Shown one piece after another: positions 19,497 to 29,114 of a DNA stretch of 64,000 nt. The translations under genes were made by a program, and so were the position numbers. Source of the DNA: Pedobacter sp. Bi126 (GTDB lineage Bacteria; Bacteroidota; Bacteroidia; Sphingobacteriales; Sphingobacteriaceae); the NCBI RefSeq assembly GCF_918698245.1, contig NZ_CAKKMS010000005.1:124001-188000 (forward strand), written 5' to 3'. The stretch's first letter is position 1; each line of letters opens with the position of its first letter. The notes beneath the pieces are model-generated. The model was not told the origin of the DNA and did not search any database. It worked only from the letters and a program-made list of their open reading frames with translations.

Positions 19497-20624
19497 ATGA
19501 AGAAATTTATATTCAGCTCCGCTATATTGTTCAGCATATCTGTCCAACTTCTTTTGGCACAGAAGATCCCTAATAAAAAAGAGGTTTTAAAAGTATTAAA
19601 AGCAACTAATGCTTATTTCATGAATAAATGGCCTGATGCCGGGAAATCAATCATAACCAATAGAGAGCGGCCAAGCAATATCTGGACGAGAGCTGTGTAT
19701 TACGAAGGATTGATGAATCTTTATAAAATCCATCCAAAAAAAGAATATTACGATTATGCTGTTCAATGGGGTCAAAAGCATAATTGGGGTTTAAGAAATG
19801 GTATTACCACAAAAAATGCTGACGACCAGGCCTGTGGGCAGACATATATTGATCTTTACCTGATTGATAAACAACCCGAACGCATTAAAGACATTAAAGC
19901 TTCTATTGATCTGGTAATCAAATCGGGCAAGGTCAACGATTGGACATGGATTGATGCGATCCAAATGGGGATGCCTGTTTTTGCCCGACTGGGTAAATTA
20001 TACAACGATACCACCTACTACAATTACATGTACAAAATGTATATGCATTCCAAAAATACTGAGGGTGGAGGTTTGTACAATGTCAAAGATGGTCTTTGGT
20101 GGCGCGATAAAGATTTTGTGCCCCCTTATAAAGAACCAAATGGCGAAGATTGTTATTGGGCCAGAGGAAACGGATGGGTGGTTGCCGCATTGGTGCGCGT
20201 ATTGGAAATTATCCCTGAAAATGAAGCTCACCGCAATGAATATTTAAAAACCTACCACGAAATGATCAAAGCTTTGGTGCCCATTCAACGTGCTGATGGT
20301 TTCTGGAATGTAAGTTTACACGATGCGACGCATTTTGGCGGTAAAGAAACTTCCGGCACTGCTTTATTTGTATATGGCATGGCCTGGGGTGTAAATCAGG
20401 GTATTTTAGATAAGGCTACTTATCTGCCTATCATCACCAAAGCCTGGAAAGCCATGACGAAAGATGCTGTTCAAAAAAATGGTTTTATTGGTTATATGCA
20501 AGGAACTGGGAAAGAGCCAAAAGACGGACAGCCGGTAAGTTATACCAGCGTTCCCGATTTTGAAGATTATGGTTTGGGTTGCTTCTTATTGGCCGGAACA
20601 GAGGTTTACAAGCTTAAAAAATAA
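19497..20624 (+). CDS. Unsaturated rhamnogalacturonyl hydrolase, GH105
   Basis: The 375-residue protein has a signal peptide ending LLLAQK and an (alpha/alpha)6 barrel. The Asp pair in NADDQACGQTY (109-110) and Asp153 in WTWIDAIQMGMP correspond to the catalytic and substrate-binding acids of YteR. GH105 hydrates and removes the unsaturated galacturonate left by PL11. The presence of this enzyme with the lyase makes the RG-I pathway coherent. The export signal places it in the periplasm, unlike cytoplasmic Bacillus YteR. Confidence 0.92.
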   Translation: MKKFIFSSAILFSISVQLLLAQKIPNKKEVLKVLKATNAYFMNKWPDAGKSIITNRERPSNIWTRAVYYEGLMNLYKIHPKKEYYDYAVQWGQKHNWGLRNGITTKNADDQACGQTYIDLYLIDKQPERIKDIKASIDLVIKSGKVNDWTWIDAIQMGMPVFARLGKLYNDTTYYNYMYKMYMHSKNTEGGGLYNVKDGLWWRDKDFVPPYKEPNGEDCYWARGNGWVVAALVRVLEIIPENEAHRNEYLKTYHEMIKALVPIQRADGFWNVSLHDATHFGGKETSGTALFVYGMAWGVNQGILDKATYLPIITKAWKAMTKDAVQKNGFIGYMQGTGKEPKDGQPVSYTSVPDFEDYGLGCFLLAGTEVYKLKK

Positions 20625-20629
20625 TTAAA

Positions 20630-23131
20630 ATGAATTTCAGAAATCTAGCTGGCTTATCGGTATTGATGTTGTTGTTCCTACTGCCCAAACAAAATATGGC
20701 GCAAGGGGCGGGTATTGCTGTTTCTGAAATTAACAGTGTTTCATCCTTCCCGATTGTGGATGGAGGAAAATCAGCCTCAATTTATATCGACGAAAAAGAT
20801 GCTGAAGTAGTTGGAATCGCTGCTGAGGCTTTCAAGGATGATATTCACTTATTAACGGGGACAACAGCCTCGGTTTTGAAAAATAATCCTGCTTTAAGTG
20901 CTTATCCCATTATTATTGGTACTATAGGGCAGTCGTTTTATATCGATCAGTTAATCAAAGCTGGGAAAATCAACCGCACTGCTTTATCAGGTAAATGGGA
21001 AACTTTTTCTGTTTCAGTAATCGAAAATCCGTTAAAAGGCGTAAAAAGGGCATTAGTAATTGCTGGCAGCGATAGGCGTGGGACTGCTTATGGCGTTTTT
21101 CAGTTGTCTAGGATGCTCGGTGTATCTCCCCTATGTTGGTGGGCTGATGTGAAACCTGCAACAAAAAAATCGTTATATGTAAAAGCTGGTCAGCCTTTGG
21201 TAGAATCGCCATCGGTTAAATACCGCGGTATTTTTATTAATGATGAAGATTGGGGCATCCAGCCCTGGGCTGCTAAAATGATGGATACTGATGTGAAAGA
21301 TATCGGCCCAAAAACTTATACTAAAATATTCGAGCTGCTACTTAGGCTAAAAGCTAACTACATCTGGCCAGGCATGCATCCTTCAACCAAAGCGTTTTAT
21401 CATTATGGCAATAATCCCGTAATGGCGGATAAATATGCCATTATTTTAGGTTCAAGTCATTGTGAGCCCATGCTACGGAACAATGTTTTCGAATGGGCTG
21501 AGAATTTCGAGCATGAATATGGTAAAAAACCAGGCGAATGGCGCTACGATCTGAATAAAAATGAAATTGCAAACTATTGGACCGACCGTGTAAAACAAGC
21601 AAAAAATTACGAATCAATTTATACTGTAGGGATGCGTGGTATTCACGATGGTAGCATGCCCGGACCGAAAGATAAAAATGAAAAAGTGAAATTATTGGGC
21701 GAGGTAATTGCAGATCAACGTACCATTCTCAGCAAGAATATTACTAAACCCGTAAGTTCTATCCCACAGATTTTTTGCCCCTACAAGGAAGTATTATCTT
21801 TATACCAGGCTGGTTTAAAACTACCTGATGATGTGACCATTGTTTGGGCCGACGATAACCACGGTTATATCCGTCAGCTTTCTAACCCTGAAGAGCAAAA
21901 ACGCTCGGGTGGAAGCGGGGTGTACTACCATATCTCTTATTGGGGTGCTCCACAAGATTATTTGTGGCTTTCTTCAATTTCTCCATCGTTAATTTCGTAT
22001 GAGTTAAGCAAAGCTTACCAGTATAAAGCCGACCGACTTTGGGTTATCAATGTGGGTGATATTAAGCCTGCCGAAATGGAAACGCAGTTTGCCATGGATT
22101 TGGCCTGGAATGTAAACCAGTGGAAACCCGAAAATGCGAATAAATATGCCGAAAGTTGGGCTGCTGAGACTTTCGGAGCTGAATTTGCAAAACCTATTGC
22201 CGAAATAAAAGCTGTTTATTACCGCTTGGCACAGGCTGCTAAGCCTGAGCATATGGCCAGTGTTAATTTTACTGATGCCCAGGCTGAAGAACGTTTGGCT
22301 GCATATCAAAAGATTTATGATCAGGCCAAAAGTTTAAATAATCAGATGCCAGCACGTTTAAAAGATGCCTTTTTTGAATTAATCCTGTACCCTGTTGAAG
22401 GTGCCTTGCTGATGAACCAGAAGATTTTATATGCAAAGAAAAGTCTGGTCTTAGCCGCTAACGGCGATCAATCGGCTTTAACTTATTCTAAAAAATCAAC
22501 AGCTGCTTTTGATCAGATTCAGTTGATTACCAAAAAATACAATGAAGAAATTGCAGGCGGCAAGTGGAACGGAATGATGAGCTGGAAGCCACGTGATTTA
22601 GCTGTTTTTAAAATGCCAAAAGTGGCCGATGCTGTAACGGCGAAATCATCAGACATTACCGAGAAATCTGAAGATAAAATTATTGTAAGTGCGGCTAAAT
22701 ATGCCGAGAAATCAGTGCCGAAGGGTTTATCTTTACAAACCCTAAAAGGACTTGGTTTAGGTGGCGATGGTATTTCTCTTTACCCTTTTACTTTTAAGCC
22801 ATTCGGGGAAACATCGCTTCAAAATGCTGCCTTCACTATTTACGAAGTTGATTTTAAAACACAGGGCGAACACCAGATCGAAGTGAAGTGTTTGCCTACC
22901 CAGGGCGTTAATAATGGCATTAAAGTGCGTTATGCCATTTCGGTAAACAACGACAAGCCGCAGATCATTAATATTTCTCCCGCTTCAGAAAATAATATCT
23001 GGAAACAGAATGTATTACAGGGTTACGCTTCGGGCACAACCAAACACGAGATTAATAAAACAGGTAAATCGACTGTGAAAATTTATATGCTGGATCCGGG
23101 CTTGGTAATTAACCAGTTGGAAATACAATAA
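20630..23131 (+). CDS. Secreted GH115 family protein
   Basis: The 833-residue protein has a signal peptide ending NMAQG and the GH115 architecture: an N-terminal GH20/67-like domain (SFPIVDGGKSASIYID...), a large barrel with GIFINDEDWGIQPWA and GMRGIHDGSMPGP, a helical domain and a C-terminal beta domain from about 680. Characterised GH115 enzymes are alpha-(4-O-methyl)-glucuronidases on xylan, and relatives act on arabinogalactan or gum glucuronic acid. In this RG-I setting it may remove a terminal glucuronate from a side chain. It lies 5 bases after GH105 and 2 before GH31. Confidence 0.88.
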   Translation: MNFRNLAGLSVLMLLFLLPKQNMAQGAGIAVSEINSVSSFPIVDGGKSASIYIDEKDAEVVGIAAEAFKDDIHLLTGTTASVLKNNPALSAYPIIIGTIGQSFYIDQLIKAGKINRTALSGKWETFSVSVIENPLKGVKRALVIAGSDRRGTAYGVFQLSRMLGVSPLCWWADVKPATKKSLYVKAGQPLVESPSVKYRGIFINDEDWGIQPWAAKMMDTDVKDIGPKTYTKIFELLLRLKANYIWPGMHPSTKAFYHYGNNPVMADKYAIILGSSHCEPMLRNNVFEWAENFEHEYGKKPGEWRYDLNKNEIANYWTDRVKQAKNYESIYTVGMRGIHDGSMPGPKDKNEKVKLLGEVIADQRTILSKNITKPVSSIPQIFCPYKEVLSLYQAGLKLPDDVTIVWADDNHGYIRQLSNPEEQKRSGGSGVYYHISYWGAPQDYLWLSSISPSLISYELSKAYQYKADRLWVINVGDIKPAEMETQFAMDLAWNVNQWKPENANKYAESWAAETFGAEFAKPIAEIKAVYYRLAQAAKPEHMASVNFTDAQAEERLAAYQKIYDQAKSLNNQMPARLKDAFFELILYPVEGALLMNQKILYAKKSLVLAANGDQSALTYSKKSTAAFDQIQLITKKYNEEIAGGKWNGMMSWKPRDLAVFKMPKVADAVTAKSSDITEKSEDKIIVSAAKYAEKSVPKGLSLQTLKGLGLGGDGISLYPFTFKPFGETSLQNAAFTIYEVDFKTQGEHQIEVKCLPTQGVNNGIKVRYAISVNNDKPQIINISPASENNIWKQNVLQGYASGTTKHEINKTGKSTVKIYMLDPGLVINQLEIQ

Positions 23132-23133
23132 AT

Positions 23134-25587
23134 ATGATGAAGAAACTTTTGGCTTTTGCCCTATCCTTAATTTTTATGCTTGCCATCGCCAGGGCACAAA
23201 ATATTGGCGATTATAAATCTGGTTTTAAGAAAACGGGCAATACCATTTCATTTTTAACCACAAGGGGAGAAGTGAAATTGGAGTTCTGTACATCAGAAAT
23301 TTTCAGGATCAGAACCAGCTGGAATGGGAAATTCGAAGCCAAGGAAAACCTGATGGTGATTAACTACAACTGGGCCAATGTAGCGGTTAAAGTTTCGGAT
23401 AAAAAAGATCATTTCTTGCTTGCCACTTCAAAATTGGTGGTTAAATTATATAAAACCCCTTTCAGAATTGATGTTTTTGACGTCAAAGGTAAATTGCTGA
23501 GCAGTGAAGTCAATGGATCAGTAAATAAAGAAAATACGCAGGTTGGGGTAACCAAAAAACTGCAGGCCGATGAACATTTCTTCGGGTTTGGCGAGCGCAT
23601 GGATTTTATGGATCGCCGCTTTAAAAAAGTAACTTTAAATGTTGGGCGTGGTAAAGGTTTGCCGCATGCCATTGGTGCTTATAATATATTGGAAGCCAAC
23701 TATTGTCCGGTTCCGTTTTTCATGAGTACAAAAGGTTATGGCATTTTCCTGCATAATTCTTTTGCTACCGAATGGGATATGGGCGCTTCTAAAAAAGATC
23801 AGTACAGTTTTAAAGCTGCTGATGGCGAATTGGATTACTATTTCATGTATGGGCCAACTTTTCCGGCTATTTTAGATCATTATACCAGGATTACAGGCAA
23901 ATCGCCGATGTTGCCACAGTTTGCTTTAGGCTTACATGCAGGTACCTATAGTGGAGGTACATGGGGTTATGAGGCAAAAACTTCCGATCATTATGTGGTT
24001 GAGCTGGCAAAAAAATACCGGTCGTTAGGCATTCCAGTTGATCTGCTTTGGTTAGATTCTACCTGGCGTTTATTTGGTGAAAATGGTGGTAAAGGTGCCA
24101 CTTCTTTCGAATGGAGAGAAACCTTTAAAGATCCAAAATCGATGTTCGATAGCATTTACGCCATGAACTATAAAATGGTTGGATTGCACCTTCGTCCACG
24201 GTTTGATAATGCCAAAAAGTTAAACCTGTTAGATCAGGCCAGAGCGCAGGGTTATACTTATCCAGAAAATGGTAAACCCGGCGAATTTGTAAACTTTTTT
24301 GATGAAAAGGCCACGCAATGGTGGTGGGACAATGGTGTAATGCGGGTAGCAAAATTAGGCGCTAAATTCTTAAAAACGGATGAAGGTAGTGCGTTTGGAT
24401 CTTTAGCCAACGAAAGTGAGAAGGTTGGTCCAACAGGGAAAGATGCAGAACGTTTGCACAATCTTTTTCCTATAGCTTATGCCAAAGCACCGTTTTTGGA
24501 GTTTGAAAAGTTTAATGGTTTTAGGGGATTAAATCAAACCCGGGAAGGTTATTCGGGCATTCAGCGTTATCCATATATTTTTGCAGGCGATTGGCCTAGC
24601 GAATGGCAATACTTTGCTCCGGTAATTAAAGCTGGATTAAATGTTGGTCTTTCGGGCGTAGGTTCATGGGCGCATTGTATGGGCGGTTTCGAACATCAGG
24701 CCGATCCGGAGCTGTATATCCGTTGGGTGCAATTTGGGATGTTCAGTCCGATTGCACTTGTTTTTGGGATGGATCATCCCGGTTATAAAGAACCCTGGAA
24801 ATATGGCGAAGACGCTTTGCGTAATTTCAAAAAATACGATCTGTTGCGTTACCGTTTATTTCCTTATATGTACACCAGTATGCATCAGCAATACGAAACG
24901 GGTTTGCCCATGATGAGGGCTTTGGTACTCAACCATCAGGATGATGAAAATGTGTACGAAATTGGCGATCAGTATATGTTTGGCGACAATTTAATGGTTG
25001 CCCCGGTAACCACCAAAGGTGCCATTACCCGTTCGGTTTATTTACCTGAAGGTATCTGGTTTAACTATTGGACGAACGAAAAATATGAAGGCAAAAGTTA
25101 TCACCATGTGGTAGCACCTTTAGATACCATTCCTTTGTTTGTAAAGGCGGGAAGCATTATTCCGATGCAGCCAGAAATGGCCTACAGTGGCGAAAAACCG
25201 GTTGATGTGATTACCCTGGATGTTTTTCCTTATGGAACTTCTAAATATGATATGTACGAAGACGATAATTTAAGCGCTGCATACAAAACAGGGAACTTTG
25301 CTTTAACCAAGATCACTTCTTCATTAACAGCATCGGATTTAACGCTGAAAGTGGCTAAACCAACAGGTAGTTTTAAGCCAACTAAACATAAATACCTGGC
25401 TAAAATACATTGGACAGGAAAGGCAGGTCCTAATGGTGTTTCAGAAAATGGTGCTAAATTGAAAGTTTTAAAAACACCAGATCAATTGGATAAAACTGAT
25501 GGCTGGTTTTATGATATAAAAAATAAGATGCTTTGGATTAAATCAGCCGGAGATAACAGTGCTGATTTGAGCTTTGTAGTGAATTAA
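23134..25587 (+). CDS. Secreted GH31 family alpha-glycosidase
   Basis: The 817-residue protein has a signal peptide ending ARAQN, an N-terminal beta-sandwich, the GH31 barrel and C-terminal DUF5110-type beta domains. Recognisable blocks include the LHAGTYSGG region, IPVDLLWLDSTW, and FLKTDEGSAFG, where the Asp is the expected nucleophile. GH31 includes alpha-glucosidases, alpha-xylosidases and alpha-galactosidases, and the specificity cannot be read here. It ends the GH2-GH105-GH115-GH31 operon and is followed by a repeat-rich 380-base gap. Confidence 0.88.
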   Translation: MMKKLLAFALSLIFMLAIARAQNIGDYKSGFKKTGNTISFLTTRGEVKLEFCTSEIFRIRTSWNGKFEAKENLMVINYNWANVAVKVSDKKDHFLLATSKLVVKLYKTPFRIDVFDVKGKLLSSEVNGSVNKENTQVGVTKKLQADEHFFGFGERMDFMDRRFKKVTLNVGRGKGLPHAIGAYNILEANYCPVPFFMSTKGYGIFLHNSFATEWDMGASKKDQYSFKAADGELDYYFMYGPTFPAILDHYTRITGKSPMLPQFALGLHAGTYSGGTWGYEAKTSDHYVVELAKKYRSLGIPVDLLWLDSTWRLFGENGGKGATSFEWRETFKDPKSMFDSIYAMNYKMVGLHLRPRFDNAKKLNLLDQARAQGYTYPENGKPGEFVNFFDEKATQWWWDNGVMRVAKLGAKFLKTDEGSAFGSLANESEKVGPTGKDAERLHNLFPIAYAKAPFLEFEKFNGFRGLNQTREGYSGIQRYPYIFAGDWPSEWQYFAPVIKAGLNVGLSGVGSWAHCMGGFEHQADPELYIRWVQFGMFSPIALVFGMDHPGYKEPWKYGEDALRNFKKYDLLRYRLFPYMYTSMHQQYETGLPMMRALVLNHQDDENVYEIGDQYMFGDNLMVAPVTTKGAITRSVYLPEGIWFNYWTNEKYEGKSYHHVVAPLDTIPLFVKAGSIIPMQPEMAYSGEKPVDVITLDVFPYGTSKYDMYEDDNLSAAYKTGNFALTKITSSLTASDLTLKVAKPTGSFKPTKHKYLAKIHWTGKAGPNGVSENGAKLKVLKTPDQLDKTDGWFYDIKNKMLWIKSAGDNSADLSFVVN

Positions 25588-25605
25588 TGGGGGGCGTGGA
25601 GGAAT

Positions 25606-25693
25606 AATTGAAAAGATGTCATCCTGAGCGTAGTCGAAGGACAATCTTTTCAATTATTTAATGCATAGGTCTTCGACTACGCTCAGACTGACA
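25606..25693. repeat. Nested inverted repeats after GH31
   Basis: Perfect 12-bp arms (AATTGAAAAGAT at 25606-25617, its complement at 25644-25655) enclose a REP-like core TGAGCGTAGTCGAAGG. An inverted copy of that core lies at about 25670-25693. A stem of either kind can form just after the GH31 stop. Confidence 0.75.
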
Positions 25694-25710
25694 ACGATTT
25701 AATTAGCAAA

Positions 25711-25732
25711 TGGTCCGTGGGGACATGGACCA
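25711..25732. repeat. Hairpin repeat, GGTCTGTG family (variant)
   Basis: Arms TGGTCCGTG and CATGGACCA (one G-T pair) flank a GGGA loop. Confidence 0.65.
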
Positions 25733-25740
25733 CGGAGATT

Positions 25741-25849
25741 TGTCATTCTGACGCAGTGAAGAATCTCTTATGGGCTGCGGGGCTTGTAGGTTGCATTAAG
25801 ATTAGCTTCGCTGAGCACTTCGTGGTTCCCGCCTGCGCGGGAATGACGA
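25741..25849. repeat. REP-like elements in the gap before rhaM
   Basis: TGTCATTCTGACGCAGTGAA at 25741 and, at 25826-25843, a short GC hairpin (TTCCCGC and GCGGGAA around CTGC) ending in TGACGA. Together with the flanking hairpins they fill the 380-base gap between GH31 and rhaM; no gene is present. Confidence 0.65.
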
Positions 25850-25878
25850 CCTTTTAAACTGAACAATTTAATTAATAA

Positions 25879-25902
25879 ATGGTTCGTGAGGACACGAACC
25901 AT
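25879..25902. repeat. Hairpin repeat, GGTCTGTG family (variant)
   Basis: Perfect arms ATGGTTCGTG and CACGAACCAT flank an AGGA loop. Compared with the common form, both arms changed together (TCTG to TTCG), so pairing is preserved, which argues that the structure is what matters. Confidence 0.7.
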
Positions 25903-25967
25903 GGCAGATGGAAGAAATAAAACGGGTTTTAACTTGATAAAATCCTTAAAAAAATAAAATTGAAAAC

Positions 25968-26276
25968 ATGAAAATTGCATTCAAAATGAAACTTAAACCA
26001 GGTTTTGAAACAGAATATAAAAAACGCCATGATGAGATCTGGCCAGCGTTATCTACTTTGTTAAAGGAAAATGGGATCAGCGATTATTCTATCTTTTTAG
26101 ATGAAGAAACCAATACACTTTTTGCCGTGCAGCAACAAAATGGAAGCTCCTCGCAAGATTTAGGCAGTACCCAGATTGTGCAAAAATGGTGGGCATACAT
26201 GGCCGATATTATGGAAACCAACGCCGATAATTCTCCAAAAACATTTCCTTTAGAAATGGTATTCCATTTAGATTAA
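25968..26276 (+). CDS. rhaM: L-rhamnose mutarotase
   Basis: This 102-residue cytoplasmic protein has no signal peptide. It matches RhaM along its length: FKMKLKPGFETEYKKRHDEIWPAL at the start, with the conserved His22 as proposed catalytic acid, and QKWWAYMADIM towards the end. It interconverts alpha- and beta-L-rhamnose and so feeds the rhamnose isomerase pathway. It is 4 bases upstream of the GH106 alpha-L-rhamnosidase gene, a direct functional pairing. No other rhamnose catabolic genes lie in the window. Confidence 0.92.
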   Translation: MKIAFKMKLKPGFETEYKKRHDEIWPALSTLLKENGISDYSIFLDEETNTLFAVQQQNGSSSQDLGSTQIVQKWWAYMADIMETNADNSPKTFPLEMVFHLD

Positions 26277-26280
26277 AAAT

Positions 26281-29049
26281 ATGCAATTACAACGATTCTG
26301 TTCTGTTCTGCTGTTAAGCACATTAATTTTTAGTTTGACTAAAGCACAAAAGCCTGTTAAAAATACCAGCAGTTGGCCTGTCATCGAAAAGCAGATGAAA
26401 CCCTGGACCCGCTGGTGGTGGATGGGAAATGCTGTAGACGAACAGAATTTGAACCTGGTTTTAAAGAAATATGCAGATGCTGGCCTTGGTGGTGTAGAAA
26501 TTACACCAATTTATGGCGCAAAGGGTTTTGAAAAGCAATATTTACAGTTTTTATCGCCGGAGTGGGTGAATATATTGCACCATACGGTTAATAAAGCCAA
26601 TACTTTGGGCTTGGGTGTTGATATGAACACTGGTACGGGCTGGCCATTTGGTGGTCCGCAGATTAAGCCCGAAAACGCCGCTACAAAACTGATTACCCAA
26701 CAATATAAACTCAAGGCGGGGGAGAAGTTAACCGAAACCATTAAAGTTAAAGAAGCGAAACAGGATTTCGCGCAGTTACAGGCTTTAACCGCTTACGGCA
26801 ACAATGGTGAGGTGCTCAATCTGCTTTCTAAAGTTGAGGCTGATGGAACTTTAAATTGGTCGCCTGATAGTGGGAGTTGGGATATTTATGCTGCTTTTGC
26901 AGGTAAAACCAGACAAATGGTTAAACGTGCAGCACCTGGTGGGGAAGGTTTTACTTTAGATCACCTCGATAAAAATGCAGTGGATGTTTACCTGAAAAGA
27001 TTTTCGGATGCTTTTGGAAGCAAACCACAAGGTATCCGGTCGTTTTTTAACGATAGTTATGAAGTTTATGGTGCAACATGGACGCCAACTTTCTTTCAGG
27101 AATTTAAGAAAAACAGGGGCTACGATCTGTCCACTCACATTAAAGAATTAACCGGTAAAGATTCTACGAATGCAAATATTGCCCGTTTAAAATCTGATTA
27201 TCGCGAAACCATGAGTGAACTTTTGCTCCATAATTTTACGCAAAACTGGACCAATTGGGCGCATCAGCTTAAATCGGTGACCAAAAATCAGTCGCATGGT
27301 TCGCCAGGCAATCTGCTCGATCTTTATGGAGCAGTTGATATTCCTGAAACGGAAACCTTTGGTTCAAGTTACTTCCCGATTCCAGGCCTTAGGCGTGAGG
27401 CTGGAGATATCCGCAACGTAGATCCCGATCCGATAATGAGCAAATTTGCATCATCTGCAGCACACACAGGTGGCAAAAAACTGGCGTCTTCCGAAACGTT
27501 TACCTGGCTAACCGAGCATTTTAAAACTTCATTTTCGCAATGTAAACCAGAAGCAGAGCAATTGTTCCTGGCAGGAATCAACCATATTTTTTATCATGGA
27601 ACCACCAATTCGCCAGCAAATGTTTCCTGGCCGGGATGGCTGTTTTATGCCTCGGTAGAAATGAATCCGAACAATAGTTTGTGGCCACAGGCACAAGGAT
27701 TAAACAATTATATTGCCCGTTGTCAGTCTATTCTTCAATCAGGAAAGCCAGACAACGAACTTTTAATCTATTGGCCAGTTTATGATGTATGGAACAAGGC
27801 GAAAGGTTTAGATATGGCCTTAAAAGTACATGATGTTGATGAATGGCTGCACCCAACAGCCTTTTATAAACTATCAAAAGAACTTTCTAAATCGGGTTAT
27901 TCTTTTGATTTTGCTTCCGATCGATTATTAAAGCAGTCAACGGTTAACCAAACATTAATCAGTACCAACGCGACTGCTGCGCCATACCAGGTGTTGATTG
28001 TTCCGCAATGCGAAATGATGAGCCCGGAAACGCTGGATCAGATGATCAAACTGGCCAGTAACGGAGCGAAAGTCATTTTTCAGGCATTGCCTAAAGATGT
28101 TCCAGGATTAAATAATCTGGAAGCAAGGCGTGCACAGCTAAAAGCAACCTTGGCTAAATTGATTTTTACAGATGGCGCAGATGGTATTAAACAGTTTAAG
28201 GTTGGGGCAGGAGTGATTTTATTGGCTAACGATGTGCAAAAAGCATTAAATGCAATCGGCGTTAATAGAGAAACTTTAACCGATAACGGGCTAAAATTTA
28301 TCAGAAGGAAAACAACAACTGGCAAATATTATTATCTGGTTAACCATACTGCTAAAGATATTGATACCGAGCTTTTCTTAAATGAAGAAGGACAGGTTTT
28401 AATCATGGATCCACAAAGTTCGAATGTGGGTTTGGCGGCAGTACGCAATAAAAAGGTTCGTGTACAGCTTAAATCGGGAGAGAGTTTGTTTTTAAAGGTT
28501 GGTCAGAATGGAACCAGCTCACCTTGGGTTTATCTGAACAAAGCTGTTAATACGATCAATCTTAACCAACCATGGAATTTACATTTTACCGAAGGTGGAC
28601 CGGAGCTTCCTGCAGATCAGCAGTTAGCTAAACTGGTAAGCTGGACTACTTTAAACGATCCTAAATTACAGGCCTTTTCTGGTACTGGTGTTTACACCTC
28701 GAGTTTTAATCTGAGTTCGAAAACAGCCAAAGAATATGTGTTAAACCTGAGCCAGGTAGATGAGAGTGCACGTGTATGGATCAATGGTCAGGAAGTGGGC
28801 ATTTTATGGAGTATCCCTTTTCAGGCCCGTGTTGGCAAATATTTAAAAGCAGGGTCTAATACCATTAAAATTGAAGTGGTTAACCTGATGGCGAACCGCA
28901 TCCGTGATATGGATATCAAAAAAAACCAATGGCGGAATTACCACGAAATCAATTTCGTAAATATTAACTATAAGGATTTTGATGCATCAACCTGGAATGT
29001 AATGCCTTCAGGCTTAATCGGCCCGGTAAGCATTACAGCTTTTAACTAA
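26281..29049 (+). CDS. Secreted alpha-L-rhamnosidase, GH106
   Basis: The 922-residue protein has a signal peptide ending TKAQK and opens with the GH106 signature KPWTRWWWMGNAVDEQNL, then GLGVDMNTGTGWPFGGP. The central barrel includes SSETFTWLTEHFKTSF and HIFYHGTTNSP; the last 170 residues form a GH2-like sugar-binding beta domain (ARVWINGQEVGILWSIPF). GH106 removes alpha-1,2- or 1,4-linked rhamnose, including the non-reducing rhamnose exposed after GH105 acts. Gene order rhaM-GH106 links release and use of rhamnose. Confidence 0.9.
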   Translation: MQLQRFCSVLLLSTLIFSLTKAQKPVKNTSSWPVIEKQMKPWTRWWWMGNAVDEQNLNLVLKKYADAGLGGVEITPIYGAKGFEKQYLQFLSPEWVNILHHTVNKANTLGLGVDMNTGTGWPFGGPQIKPENAATKLITQQYKLKAGEKLTETIKVKEAKQDFAQLQALTAYGNNGEVLNLLSKVEADGTLNWSPDSGSWDIYAAFAGKTRQMVKRAAPGGEGFTLDHLDKNAVDVYLKRFSDAFGSKPQGIRSFFNDSYEVYGATWTPTFFQEFKKNRGYDLSTHIKELTGKDSTNANIARLKSDYRETMSELLLHNFTQNWTNWAHQLKSVTKNQSHGSPGNLLDLYGAVDIPETETFGSSYFPIPGLRREAGDIRNVDPDPIMSKFASSAAHTGGKKLASSETFTWLTEHFKTSFSQCKPEAEQLFLAGINHIFYHGTTNSPANVSWPGWLFYASVEMNPNNSLWPQAQGLNNYIARCQSILQSGKPDNELLIYWPVYDVWNKAKGLDMALKVHDVDEWLHPTAFYKLSKELSKSGYSFDFASDRLLKQSTVNQTLISTNATAAPYQVLIVPQCEMMSPETLDQMIKLASNGAKVIFQALPKDVPGLNNLEARRAQLKATLAKLIFTDGADGIKQFKVGAGVILLANDVQKALNAIGVNRETLTDNGLKFIRRKTTTGKYYYLVNHTAKDIDTELFLNEEGQVLIMDPQSSNVGLAAVRNKKVRVQLKSGESLFLKVGQNGTSSPWVYLNKAVNTINLNQPWNLHFTEGGPELPADQQLAKLVSWTTLNDPKLQAFSGTGVYTSSFNLSSKTAKEYVLNLSQVDESARVWINGQEVGILWSIPFQARVGKYLKAGSNTIKIEVVNLMANRIRDMDIKKNQWRNYHEINFVNINYKDFDASTWNVMPSGLIGPVSITAFN

Positions 29050-29057
29050 TCATACAC

Positions 29058-29083
29058 TGTCATTCCTGCGCAGGCGGGAATCT
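29058..29083. repeat. REP-like element between GH106 and GH28
   Basis: A TGTCATTCCTGCGCAGGCGG type element with an internal CCTGCGCAGG palindrome fills most of the 65-base gap. Similar elements are at 25826 and 32478. Confidence 0.65.
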
Positions 29084-29114
29084 TAAAGCTTTGCACCGCA
29101 ATATGTATTTTATC

